From: an uncultured Muribaculaceae bacterium
GTDB taxonomy: Bacteria; Bacteroidota; Bacteroidia; Bacteroidales; Muribaculaceae
DNA: 23,419 bases
Direction of reading: 5' to 3'
NCBI GenBank assembly: GCA_910578305.1
Contig: CAJTQH010000031.1
Span: 1 to 23,419 of the forward strand
The notes below the pieces were generated by a model. That model was given only the letters and a program-made list of their open reading frames with translations. It made no database searches and was not told the origin of the DNA. The position numbers were made by a program, and so were the translations under genes. Below are positions 15,396-23,260 of this stretch, piece by piece. How positions within the stretch are numbered: position 1 is the stretch's first letter; each line of letters starts with the position of its first letter.

Positions 15396-18017
15396 ATGCG
15401 TCACAAGCTACTATTAGCAATATCTGCATTACTGTTCTGGACCTCCGCCAACGTTATGGCTCAGGCACCGGCCGACACCATCTACAATCCCAACGTCATA
15501 TTTACCGGAATGCCGCGTACATACCAGATCGCCGACATCAAAGTCGAAGGTGCCGACAACTACGATGACTTCATCATCATCGGATATTCAGGCCTGAAAC
15601 AAGGCGAATGGATCGAAATTCCGGGATCGGAGATCACCGATGCAGCAAAACGGCTGTGGCGCCAGACTCTGTTCAGCAACGTGCAGATTGTGGTGGACAA
15701 AGTCGCAGGCGACAAAGTCTGGCTTACGATCAAACTGCGTCAGCAGCCCCGCATATCGGCCATCAACTACTACGGCATCAAAAAAGGCGAGCGCGACGAC
15801 CTGCAGGAGATGTTGCAGCTACACAAAGGCAATCAGATCACACAAAACATAGTAAACCGCGCCGAAGCTATCATCAAGAAATTCTTTGCCGAAAAAGGAT
15901 TCAGCAATGCCGAGGTGAAGATTACTCTGCGCGAAGACCTATCTGCCAAAAACGAAATGATCGTCGACATCGACATAAACAAAAACTCAAAAGTCAAAGT
16001 TCACAAGATCTACATCGACGGAAACGAGGTCATGAGCGACAACCAGCTCCAGCGAGTGATGAAAAAGACCAACGAAAAAAACAAACTGCTCAACCTCTTC
16101 AAGCAGAAAAAATTCGTGCAGAGCGACTATCGCGACGACCTTCAGCGCATCATCGACAAATATAACGAAAAAGGCTATCGCGACGCCAAAATACTGGCCG
16201 ACAGCGTTGTTCCCTACGACGAAAACACCGTTGACGTATACATTTCACTCGAAGAAGGAAAAAAATACTACATCAACGACATATCTTGGGTCGGAAACAC
16301 CATATTCCCCACCGATCTACTCAACGAGATCCTGGGCATTAAAGCAGGCGACGTATACAATCAGAAACTGCTCAACAAGCGCACCAACGAAGACGAAGAC
16401 GCCGTAGCCAACCTGTACATGAACCGCGGATACCTGTTCTACAACCTCGTGCCCATCGAGCGAAACGTTCATGGCGACTCAATCGATCTGGAAATGCGCA
16501 TGATCGAAGGCCCGCAGGCAAGAATCAACAATGTCATAATCAACGGCAACGACCGACTGTACGAAAAAGTGATCCGACGAGAGCTTCGCGTAAAACCCGG
16601 CGAACTATTCAGCAAAGACGACCTCATGCGATCTGCACGTGAGATTGCTCAGACCGGACACTTCAACCCCGAAAACATGGACATACGTCCGGAACCAAAC
16701 GAAGAAAACGGCACAGTCGACATCGTATTCAACCTCGAATCAAAAGCCAACGACCAGATCGAGTTCTCGCTCGGATGGGGACAGACTGGCGTAATTGGCA
16801 AACTGGCACTGAAATTCACCAACTTCTCCATCAAAAACCTATTCCATCCCAGCTCATACAAAGGCATCATTCCTCAGGGCGAAGGACAGACATTCACAAT
16901 CTCCGCACAGACAAACGCACGATACTATCAGAGCTACGCAATATCGTTCCTTGACCCATGGTTTGGAGGCAAACGTCCAAATTCGCTATCCGTATCGGCC
17001 TACTACAGCCGACAGACTGGCGTAAACTCATCATACTACAACAGCAACTGGTCAAACCCCTGGCTATACAACAGCTATGGATACGGTTATGGCTACGGCT
17101 ACGGATCAGACTACTATCAGAACAGCATAAACAATGCCTACGACCCCAACAAAATACTCCAGATGGTAGGCGTAACAGTCGGATTCGGCAAGCGACTCAG
17201 CTGGCCCGACGACTACTTTACATTCCAGACCGAACTCTCCTACAACTGGTACTACCTCAAAAACTGGGAATACCTCTACTACATGAACAACGGTACCAGC
17301 AACTCATTCGTTCTCGGACTCACACTCGCACGCAACTCCATCGACAACCCTCTCTACACACGTCGCGGATCGCAATTCTCACTGAGCCTCCAGCTCACCC
17401 CTCCCGCATCGCTGTTCGGCAAGAAAAATTGGCAGAAACTCTATGAATCCAACACCGTCGAGTCCAAAAAAGAACTCTACAAATGGATCGAATACTGGAA
17501 GCTCAAATTCAAATCACGTACATACACCCCACTCACCGACCCCAACAGCCAGTGGACTCTCGTACTCATGACACGCGCCGACTTCGGTCTCCTCGGCAGC
17601 TACAACAAATGGCTCAAATCTCCATTCGAGACATTCTACGTCGGCGGTGACGGCATGACCGGATCATACACCTATGCCACTGAGACCATCGGTCTGCGAG
17701 GATACGACAACGGAGCACTCACTCCTTGGGGTCGCGAAGGCTATGCCTACTCCCGACTCGGCGTCGAACTGCACTTCCCCTTCATGCTTCAGGCCTCTAC
17801 CACCATCTATGGTCTGGCATTCCTCGAAGGAGGCAACGCATGGACCAAAGTAAGCGACTTCAACCCATTCAACCTCAAACGAAGCGCCGGAGTTGGTCTG
17901 CGCATATTCCTGCCCATGGTAGGCATGATGGGCATCGACTGGGCATATGGCTTCGACAAAGTATTCGGACAACGCGGAGGAAGCCACTTCCACTTCATAC
18001 TTGGTCAGGAATTCTAA
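15396..18017 (+). CDS. bamA: Outer-membrane protein assembly factor BamA
   Basis: This 873-residue Omp85 protein inserts beta-barrel proteins into the outer membrane. A signal peptide (MRHKLLLAISALL to about AQ23) is followed by five POTRA-like domains, roughly 30-450, and a C-terminal barrel from about 470 that ends in Phe (FILGQEF), the usual terminal strand signature. The ATG at 15396 gives the signal peptide; an open frame from 15321 lies inside uppS and looks artificial. At residues 561-570 five Tyr-Gly dipeptides form a small tandem repeat, probably in a surface loop. Omp85 is also used by TamA, but the OmpH/Skp neighbours favour BamA. Confidence 0.94.
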   Translation: MRHKLLLAISALLFWTSANVMAQAPADTIYNPNVIFTGMPRTYQIADIKVEGADNYDDFIIIGYSGLKQGEWIEIPGSEITDAAKRLWRQTLFSNVQIVVDKVAGDKVWLTIKLRQQPRISAINYYGIKKGERDDLQEMLQLHKGNQITQNIVNRAEAIIKKFFAEKGFSNAEVKITLREDLSAKNEMIVDIDINKNSKVKVHKIYIDGNEVMSDNQLQRVMKKTNEKNKLLNLFKQKKFVQSDYRDDLQRIIDKYNEKGYRDAKILADSVVPYDENTVDVYISLEEGKKYYINDISWVGNTIFPTDLLNEILGIKAGDVYNQKLLNKRTNEDEDAVANLYMNRGYLFYNLVPIERNVHGDSIDLEMRMIEGPQARINNVIINGNDRLYEKVIRRELRVKPGELFSKDDLMRSAREIAQTGHFNPENMDIRPEPNEENGTVDIVFNLESKANDQIEFSLGWGQTGVIGKLALKFTNFSIKNLFHPSSYKGIIPQGEGQTFTISAQTNARYYQSYAISFLDPWFGGKRPNSLSVSAYYSRQTGVNSSYYNSNWSNPWLYNSYGYGYGYGYGSDYYQNSINNAYDPNKILQMVGVTVGFGKRLSWPDDYFTFQTELSYNWYYLKNWEYLYYMNNGTSNSFVLGLTLARNSIDNPLYTRRGSQFSLSLQLTPPASLFGKKNWQKLYESNTVESKKELYKWIEYWKLKFKSRTYTPLTDPNSQWTLVLMTRADFGLLGSYNKWLKSPFETFYVGGDGMTGSYTYATETIGLRGYDNGALTPWGREGYAYSRLGVELHFPFMLQASTTIYGLAFLEGGNAWTKVSDFNPFNLKRSAGVGLRIFLPMVGMMGIDWAYGFDKVFGQRGGSHFHFILGQEF
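17076..17105 (+). repeat. Tyr-Gly hexanucleotide repeat inside bamA
   Basis: Five consecutive TAY-GGN units of 6 bp encode a run of five Tyr-Gly pairs at BamA residues 561-570. They sit in a Tyr/Asn/Ser-rich segment that is expected to be an extracellular loop. Codons are mixed, so the repeat is old or constrained at protein level. Confidence 0.8.
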
Positions 18018-18103
18018 CATTATTTAATGCTACGGCAATAAACCTTTTCACATCACCATTGTCCTAACATCACCAACCTACTATTAAGCAACATCTACTG
18101 ATT

Positions 18104-18625
18104 ATGAACATCAAGAAAACACTCACTGTGGTGATCGCGCTTTTCGCTTATGCGCTCACCGGCATGGCACAGAAATTTGCCATGGTGGACATGGAATATG
18201 TTTTATCCAACATCGCCGGATACGAAGTAGCCAACAACCAGCTCGAACAACTATCGCAGAGATGGCAGAAAGAAGTTGAGAAAATCAGCCGCGAAGCAGA
18301 GACAATGTACAACAACTACAAATCCCAGATGCCATTTCTGACCGACGAACAGAAGAAAAAACACGAAGAAGAGATCGTCGCTAAAGAAAAAGAAGCGACA
18401 ATGCTGCGCAACAAATATTTCGGACCCGAAGGCGAACTCTACAAAAAGCGGCAGACACTAATGAAACCGATTCAGGAAGAAGTCTACAATGCCGTGAAAA
18501 AAGTAGCCGAAGAGCGTGGCTACATGTGCATTTTCGACAGAGCCTCATCGGCCGACATCATTTTCGCCTCACCACGCATCGATGTGAGCAACGAGGTATT
18601 GTCCAAGTTAGGTTATTCCAAATAA
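18104..18625 (+). CDS. OmpH/Skp-family periplasmic chaperone (copy 1)
   Basis: This 173-residue protein has a signal peptide ending at about GMAQ (residue 22). A short beta-strand segment follows (KFAMVDMEYVL), then a long charged coiled coil (about residues 45-130) and a C-terminal strand region. This is the layout of Skp, which holds unfolded outer-membrane proteins in the periplasm. It lies 86 bases after bamA, its usual neighbour. It is more charged and Lys-rich than the second copy downstream. Specificity of the two copies is unknown. Confidence 0.88.
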   Translation: MNIKKTLTVVIALFAYALTGMAQKFAMVDMEYVLSNIAGYEVANNQLEQLSQRWQKEVEKISREAETMYNNYKSQMPFLTDEQKKKHEEEIVAKEKEATMLRNKYFGPEGELYKKRQTLMKPIQEEVYNAVKKVAEERGYMCIFDRASSADIIFASPRIDVSNEVLSKLGYSK

Positions 18626-18631
18626 AACCAT

Positions 18632-18639
18632 TATATTTG
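18632..18639 (+). promoter_or_regulatory. Internal -7 box before the second ompH
   Basis: TATATTTG fits TAnnTTTG and is 46 bases before the ATG at 18686. TTAG at 18608-18611, exactly 20 bases upstream, is a weak -33 box. The second chaperone could therefore be made independently of the upstream run. Confidence 0.45.
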
Positions 18640-18685
18640 CATCCGATATTTGACAATTGATAATTAACACTACACATTAACCGAT

Positions 18686-19180
18686 ATGATCAAAAAATTA
18701 TTGCTCGCAGTCATGGTGGCTCTGCCCTCTATGGCATTTGCTCAGAAATTCGGTGTCATCAACACTGAGACACTCATGCAGAACCTCCCCGAAATGAAAG
18801 AAGTACAGACTCAGTTCGAGGCTGCATCAAAGAAATACGAAGACGAATTTCAGAACCTTCAGGGTGAATTCCAGAAAAAGTACACCGAATTCCAGAACAT
18901 GGAAGAGACCACTCCCCAGACCATAAAGGACCGTCGCATTCAGGAACTTCAGGAACTCGACCAGAAGATACAGCAGTTCCGCCAGACTGCAAGCCAGGAC
19001 CTCCAGCGCCAGCAGGAACAGCTTCTCGCACCCATACAGCAGAAAGTTCGCACAGCCATCCAGAGCGTAGGAGCTGAAGGATCATTCACCATGATTTTCG
19101 AAAACATGATTCCTCTATACGTTGGCAGCGACGTCATCGACGTAACCCCGCTTGTAAAGACCAAGCTTGGCGTTAAGTAA
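18686..19180 (+). CDS. OmpH/Skp-family periplasmic chaperone (copy 2)
   Basis: This 164-residue protein has a signal peptide (MIKKLLLAVMVALPSMAFAQ) and starts its mature part with KFGVINTETLM, as in Skp. A Gln/Glu-rich coiled coil runs from about residue 40 to 120. It is a paralogue of the preceding gene but with clearly different coiled-coil residues. Tandem copies are common in Bacteroidetes. The gene ends 36 bases before the terminator and may have its own promoter at 18632. Confidence 0.88.
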   Translation: MIKKLLLAVMVALPSMAFAQKFGVINTETLMQNLPEMKEVQTQFEAASKKYEDEFQNLQGEFQKKYTEFQNMEETTPQTIKDRRIQELQELDQKIQQFRQTASQDLQRQQEQLLAPIQQKVRTAIQSVGAEGSFTMIFENMIPLYVGSDVIDVTPLVKTKLGVK

Positions 19181-19216
19181 TCCGGTCGCACGTATACAAT
19201 TTTATCAAGAACACAT

Positions 19217-19253
19217 AAAAAGCCGTCGGTTCCTATCGGACCGACGGCTTTTT
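19217..19253. terminator. Strong bidirectional terminator
   Basis: A 14-bp stem AAAAAGCCGTCGGT (19217-19230) with ACCGACGGCTTTTT (19240-19253) encloses a small loop. The A run and T run make it work on either strand. It separates the convergent ompH copy 2 and DUF6377 genes. Confidence 0.92.
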
Positions 19254-19291
19254 CACATCCACGCATCTACGCGCCCATAACACCGCACACA

Positions 19292-20851
19292 CTACCTTAT
19301 GGCACGTATCTGCGCCATAAAATCATCCCTCGACAAAGCACGCGAACGCAGACGGTTGCGATAAGTATAGATCGTATTGAGCGACAGCCCAAGAAATCGC
19401 GCTATCATTGCCGCATCATCGATACCCAGACGAGCCAGAGCCAAAATCCTCAGCTCAGTCGTCAGCTGTCCGTCCTCAGTCAGAGATATCCTGCGGTCAG
19501 GAATAAGCAAAGCATTGATCTGCTCCACAAAATCGGGAAAAATCGATAGCGTCGTACGGTCAAACGTATTGTTAAACAACACAGCCTGATCATTCATCAG
19601 ATTACCCGACTTAAGCATCCGGTGAAGATCATCTATCTGACCTGCCGAGAGCTTGCGACGGATAGTACGCAGCATATCCTCATACTTTTCCGTTATCGCG
19701 GCATGAAGATTCAGATAATCCACCGTAAACTCACGCAGAGAGTCGCTCAGCTTATCCCTACGGTCTGACTCCGACATAGAAGCCACCACACCCTCAAGAC
19801 GCCGCTTGCGCAACCACAGCCACACCAGAGCGACGACAAGAAGCGCCACCGCCAAGCAGCACACCCATATCACCACATGCAGCCTGTCCATACGCTCATC
19901 CGTACAATCCTGCAAAAAGCCGATATGAGGCATAAGCAACGACATAGCCCGATAGTCATCTGCATACGAAGCATTCGCCAGAGCAGCCACCATCGCACGA
20001 TAGGCCCTGTCCGTATCACCTTGCTTTTGAAGAAATACGGCAACATGCATCAGCCCCTCCCCCGTAGTTATTCCATGACGCAGCTCATTGACAGCCGACT
20101 GCAACAGATAATGCAGCTCCTCATCCGAATCCGACACATGCTCACGCCGGCACAGATCGGCAAGCATCAGAGCCCCCCTCGACCGCAATAGCGCGGACGA
20201 CGCAGACGAATAACTCAAATCGATCAGATTGGCCGACTCCATGGTAGGCTTGCCCGAATTGTAGTAATACAGAGCACTCGACATGCAGCGCTCGGGCGAA
20301 CGGTCGGCATACACTTCCATCAGAGCGGCACTGTGCGACTTCCAGCAAGTCGAAGCCGTATCGACCGTGACACCATAAAGAGGCCACAGGCTGCGATACA
20401 TCATCTCACCCGTGGCATGGTAAAGCGTCATCATATCACGATCCGTACTGTCTGGCACAAAACCCTCATACAACCTCACAGCCTCACCTCCACGGCCGGC
20501 TAAAGGCAGCATCCGGCACAGCAGCAACTCTCCCTTCTCCGCCACCACACTGTCTGCCACACTCATCATGCGCACGCAATAGTACATTGCCGAATCCACC
20601 TGCAATGTACTGTAAGCCTCTGCTATCTCGTAATAGACACCGCCACGTTCATTCTCCGGCAAAGACGCACACTTCAGTTTCATCGAATCAATGCGGCTCT
20701 TGCTCCTCACTATCGATTCGGTACGTTGAGCCAATTCCTGATCAAACATGCTCATCACACTTTCAAGAGGCACCAGTTGGATCGCCTTATCCTGAGAAGC
20801 CGACACAATGGCATTGATAGCGAAAAGCATCAGAAATGCAAGTTTTTTCAT
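19292..20851 (-). CDS. DUF6377-like membrane-anchored HTH regulator
   Basis: This 519-residue protein begins with a signal sequence (MKKLAFLMLFAINAIVSAS). A helical domain resembling tetratricopeptide repeats spans about 30-315. One transmembrane helix is at 325-347 (VVIWVCCLAVALLVVALVW), then a charged linker. The C-terminal helix-turn-helix is near 470-510 (RILALARLGIDDAAMIARFLGLSLNTIYTYRNRLR). The layout fits the Bacteroidetes DUF6377 group, in which a periplasmic sensor is joined to a cytoplasmic DNA-binding domain. No kinase domain is present. It would act as a one-component regulator, but its signal and targets are unknown. A -7 box lies upstream at 20913. Confidence 0.8.
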   Translation of the reverse strand: MKKLAFLMLFAINAIVSASQDKAIQLVPLESVMSMFDQELAQRTESIVRSKSRIDSMKLKCASLPENERGGVYYEIAEAYSTLQVDSAMYYCVRMMSVADSVVAEKGELLLCRMLPLAGRGGEAVRLYEGFVPDSTDRDMMTLYHATGEMMYRSLWPLYGVTVDTASTCWKSHSAALMEVYADRSPERCMSSALYYYNSGKPTMESANLIDLSYSSASSALLRSRGALMLADLCRREHVSDSDEELHYLLQSAVNELRHGITTGEGLMHVAVFLQKQGDTDRAYRAMVAALANASYADDYRAMSLLMPHIGFLQDCTDERMDRLHVVIWVCCLAVALLVVALVWLWLRKRRLEGVVASMSESDRRDKLSDSLREFTVDYLNLHAAITEKYEDMLRTIRRKLSAGQIDDLHRMLKSGNLMNDQAVLFNNTFDRTTLSIFPDFVEQINALLIPDRRISLTEDGQLTTELRILALARLGIDDAAMIARFLGLSLNTIYTYRNRLRSRALSRDDFMAQIRAIR

Positions 20852-20912
20852 GTAAGGTATGTCAATATCTTTTTATGGAAATGCTTAAACAAGCTGTAAC
20901 ATGTTAACTATG

Positions 20913-20920
20913 CAAAGTTA
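20913..20920 (-). promoter_or_regulatory. -7 box for the DUF6377 gene
   Basis: The minus strand reads TAACTTTG here, a full -7 match, 61 bases before the ATG at 20849-20851. No clear -33 TTTG occurs at 19-21 bases. The leader would be about 55 bases. Confidence 0.65.
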
Positions 20921-21082
20921 ATGTTTTAGACCTGAAACGACACCATCATACACCTATATTTTAGCATTATTTTTCTATACAAGCTACATTTTTGATCTAA
21001 ACACGCCTCCAACGATACCACTGATTACCAACAAGTTTACACTATCGTTCCTAAACATCGTCATTTATATCTCTTGACAGAG

Positions 21083-21114
21083 TTGACACAACACCACGAC
21101 ACCTGCTATTTTTG
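21083..21114 (+). promoter_or_regulatory. Plus-strand promoter without a coding gene
   Basis: GTTG ending at 21085 and TATTTTTG (21107-21114) are 21 bases apart, close to the Bacteroidetes consensus. The next plus-strand gene is beyond the window, so the promoter may drive a short RNA. The -7 box overlaps a TTTGCA/TGCAAA palindrome that could be an operator. Confidence 0.55.
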
Positions 21115-21118
21115 CAGC

Positions 21119-21220
21119 GAAATTGCAAAGAATAAGCATAACAGTAATGTGATTTATGTTAGGTTTGATGGTTTAAAACCATAGAAAAGCGGAGCCGCCT
21201 GCGACAGACACGCTCCGCTT
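21119..21220 (+). ncRNA. Candidate small RNA (about 100 nt)
   Basis: From the promoter at 21083-21114 an RNA could start near 21119 and end at the hairpin of arms 21187-21195 and 21212-21220. It would include a palindrome at 21168-21182. The 3' hairpin has no plus-strand T run, so termination on this strand is doubtful. No known RNA family is recognised. Confidence 0.25.
21187..21220 (-). terminator. Terminator of the Crp-like gene
   Basis: Arms AAGCGGAGC (21187-21195) and GCTCCGCTT (21212-21220) pair perfectly across a 16-base loop. On the minus strand the stem is followed by TTCTAT, giving a TTTTCT run. It lies 26 bases after the stop codon at 21247. Confidence 0.6.
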
Positions 21221-21246
21221 GTTCATGACATACGCGCACCTTGATG

Positions 21247-21936
21247 TCAGCCCTCACTCTGCGATGTGAGAATACGCAGCATGTCGGCACGCGAATGGAT
21301 ATGTATCTCATTATGATCATAATCTATCAGCCCCTCTGACTTCATCTTTTCCAGCGTTGACAAAAACGACATGCGCTGCACTCCGAACAACGCATACAGA
21401 TCCCTCTGACGACATGTCAGACATATATCCCTGCCGCCACGCTGCGTCAGAGCCACGATCCAGAAAGCGATTCGCTCCTCCAGCGAACCGGTTGTCAATG
21501 CCAGCACACCGTCTATGGCCTTCTGGGCATTCATCGACAGCGTATTGAGAAAATTAAACAGAAATACCGGATCACTATTGAGTATCTTCACATAATCCGG
21601 CTTCGATATCTGCAATATACCGGTCGAATTTATCGAAGTGACAGTACACGGATACGACGTGGCCGGACCAAACAGAAAGTCTGGAGCTATCACATCCGGA
21701 CACGTAAGAGTCTGCGACACCTTAAAACGACCGTCACTGTTCACTATCGTCATTCGGGCACTGCCCGATATGATAAACTTTATATGCGTACATGGCTCGC
21801 CGGCACCCACCACCTGCTGACCGTCGAGATACTTCAGAAAATGAAACTTCGTACTGCCTACCACCTCCGATATTTTATCGTAGCTCACACCGTGAAATAG
21901 CGGAAGCCCCATCAATATTTCATACATGCTGTCCAT
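21247..21936 (-). CDS. Crp/Fnr-family transcriptional regulator
   Basis: This 229-residue protein has an N-terminal cyclic-nucleotide-binding-like domain (about residues 10-120, with DGQQVVGAGEPCTHIKFIISG). A dimer helix and a C-terminal winged helix-turn-helix (about 165-225) follow, including CRQRDLYALFGVQRMSFLSTLEKM. No Fnr-type iron-sulfur Cys cluster is evident, so the ligand is unknown. I start at ATG 21934-21936 (MDSMYEILMG); an upstream ATG at 21978 lies in a hairpin and adds residues unlike the family. It is downstream of the BASS transporter gene by about 80 bases and may be cotranscribed with it. Confidence 0.85.
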   Translation of the reverse strand: MDSMYEILMGLPLFHGVSYDKISEVVGSTKFHFLKYLDGQQVVGAGEPCTHIKFIISGSARMTIVNSDGRFKVSQTLTCPDVIAPDFLFGPATSYPCTVTSINSTGILQISKPDYVKILNSDPVFLFNFLNTLSMNAQKAIDGVLALTTGSLEERIAFWIVALTQRGGRDICLTCRQRDLYALFGVQRMSFLSTLEKMKSEGLIDYDHNEIHIHSRADMLRILTSQSEG

Positions 21937-21971
21937 TATGGTAACTTGAAAGTGATTATACCGACCAAATA

Positions 21972-21987
21972 CAGGCATCCGTGCCTG
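21972..21987. other. Hairpin between transporter and regulator genes
   Basis: CAGGCA and TGCCTG form a 6-bp stem with a TCCG loop, 30 bases after the end of the transporter gene on the minus strand. The minus-strand sequence that follows is TATTTGG, a poor terminator tail. It may attenuate transcription or protect the end of the upstream mRNA. Confidence 0.35.
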
Positions 21988-22017
21988 CTCCTTATTATTC
22001 TAACGTTTCTATTATAG

Positions 22018-22959
22018 TTATGTTTGACCGCCGGAAGCATTTTGATTCCTACACTTCACCGCCTTACGCTCATGCCTGTAAAGCTGCACGGCATTAATCG
22101 TATTCTGCCACGCTATATACGCCGCCGGGCCCACCGATGCTATCGGATTGAGATACGTAAGAGCAAGCCATATAGCCAGAATGGTATTCTTCTGTCCCAG
22201 ACCCTGAGCTCCGGCTATCCTGTCTCCGCAAAGAGCCCCGATTCTTCGACCCGCAAAAAACTGCAATCCGCACACCACTCCGGCACTCACAGCCAGAGCC
22301 ACTATCTCAGGAATCCTGCCGGAAGGTTCAGCCATAATGAAACTCACCGACTTGCCCACAACTATAAACAAAGACACAGCCCAGATATAAAACGACACCG
22401 ACTGACGCGAACCAACCTCCCGATGCAGACCCGGAGCCACTCTACGGACCGTTAAAGCAATCACAAGAGGAAGCAAAATCATCGGAGCCACATGCCACGA
22501 TATAGCCCGTATAGACTCCAGCATACCAATATCCGCAGCACCCGTATGCGAGAGCACAAACGGAGCTGTCACAGCCACTGCCACATTACTCACAAGCGAA
22601 TATGTCACCAGACGCGGCACACTGCCGCCAAGCATACCGGTCACCACAGGAGCCGCTGTCGCAGTCGGACAAAACACACAGATAAAAGCACCCTGCGCCA
22701 CATCAATACTCAGCGGCCGTATAGCCAGAAACACCAGCAACGACCCGAAAAGCTGTATCGCCAGCAGATACAGCGACAGCCTTGTGATCCGGAATTCACC
22801 GGGATTGATCCTACAGAAAGTCACAAACAGCATCACAAATATCAGATACGGCGTAAGAAACGCCAGATAGCCTATCCACTGATGAAAAACCACCCCGCCA
22901 AGCATAGCTATAGGCAGCATCCAAGGCTTAAGCCGTTGACGAATGACAGCTCCTCTCAT
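22018..22959 (-). CDS. Bile acid:sodium symporter (BASS/SBF) family transporter
   Basis: This 313-residue membrane protein has eight to ten hydrophobic helices. Family patterns are CPTATAAPVVTGMLGG in the first half and GLGQKNTILAIWLALTYLNP in the second, where a paired crossing-helix sodium site lies in this fold. Members move bile acids or other organic anions, including arsenite and pantothenate in distant branches; the substrate here cannot be assigned. A consensus promoter at 23003-23033 lies 43 bases upstream. The downstream Crp-like regulator may respond to or control it. Confidence 0.82.
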   Translation of the reverse strand: MRGAVIRQRLKPWMLPIAMLGGVVFHQWIGYLAFLTPYLIFVMLFVTFCRINPGEFRITRLSLYLLAIQLFGSLLVFLAIRPLSIDVAQGAFICVFCPTATAAPVVTGMLGGSVPRLVTYSLVSNVAVAVTAPFVLSHTGAADIGMLESIRAISWHVAPMILLPLVIALTVRRVAPGLHREVGSRQSVSFYIWAVSLFIVVGKSVSFIMAEPSGRIPEIVALAVSAGVVCGLQFFAGRRIGALCGDRIAGAQGLGQKNTILAIWLALTYLNPIASVGPAAYIAWQNTINAVQLYRHERKAVKCRNQNASGGQT

Positions 22960-23002
22960 CTCTCAAATACTAAGTAAAACATCCATATACTCAAATCCTC
23001 CG

Positions 23003-23033
23003 CAAAAATACTCAAAAAACTCCCAACCACAAA
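23003..23033 (-). promoter_or_regulatory. Promoter of the BASS transporter (TTTG-N19-TATTTTTG)
   Basis: On the minus strand TTTG (23030-23033) and TATTTTTG (23003-23010) are separated by 19 bases, a full consensus match. The -33 box lies in the CCACAAAGCA segment of a degraded repeat copy. Confidence 0.75.
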
Positions 23034-23090
23034 GCACAGGCGTGACAGCATCTTGCCCTCGCACGATATCGGCTTAAACACTGGCAAACA
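23021..23090 (+). repeat. Degraded partial repeat copy
   Basis: CCAACCACAAAGCA, then CATCTTGCC and a tail ending before GTAGGGACGC align with the second half of the full units. The third hairpin is broken here because its arms GACAGCA and TGCCCTC no longer pair. It is the oldest-looking of the three copies. Confidence 0.7.
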
Positions 23091-23260
23091 GTAGGGACGC
23101 GCCACTGGTGCGTCCGCCACAGGAGGGAGGGCTTCCAGCCCTCCCATGCTACCAACCACAAAGCATAGGTGGGACGGCATCTTGCCGTCGCGTTTCACAC
23201 GAATCGCCCACGCCAAGACCAAAATCCCTCGCGTGTTGTCGCCATAAATACTGATAACCG
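23091..23260 (+). repeat. Palindromic repeat unit 1 (170 bp)
   Basis: The unit starts GTAGGGACGC and contains three hairpins. The first is a near-perfect palindrome at 23095-23115. The second has arms GAGGGCT and AGCCCTC (23127-23143). The third has arms GACGGCA and TGCCGTC (23173-23189). Loops of the last two are three bases. A conserved AT-richer tail ends CCATAAATACTGATAACCG. It resembles repetitive extragenic palindrome clusters; no mobile-element gene is seen. Confidence 0.9.

Larger units (their letters stand above)
20852..21246. other. Large AT-rich intergenic region
   Basis: This 395-base gap separates two minus-strand genes. It holds the DUF6377 promoter box (20913), a plus-strand promoter (21083-21114), a palindrome overlapping it (TTTGCA at 21111 with TGCAAA at 21124), a second palindrome at 21168-21182 (ATGGTTT and AAACCAT), and the terminator of the Crp-like gene. 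Direct TTGACA repeats occur at 21074 and 21083. No protein-coding gene is convincing; the only frame in the downstream part, at 21156, is six codons. Confidence 0.8.

Noticed and set aside
21156..21176. Six-codon frame in the gap
   Set aside because: It is too short to support, with no leader-peptide pattern.
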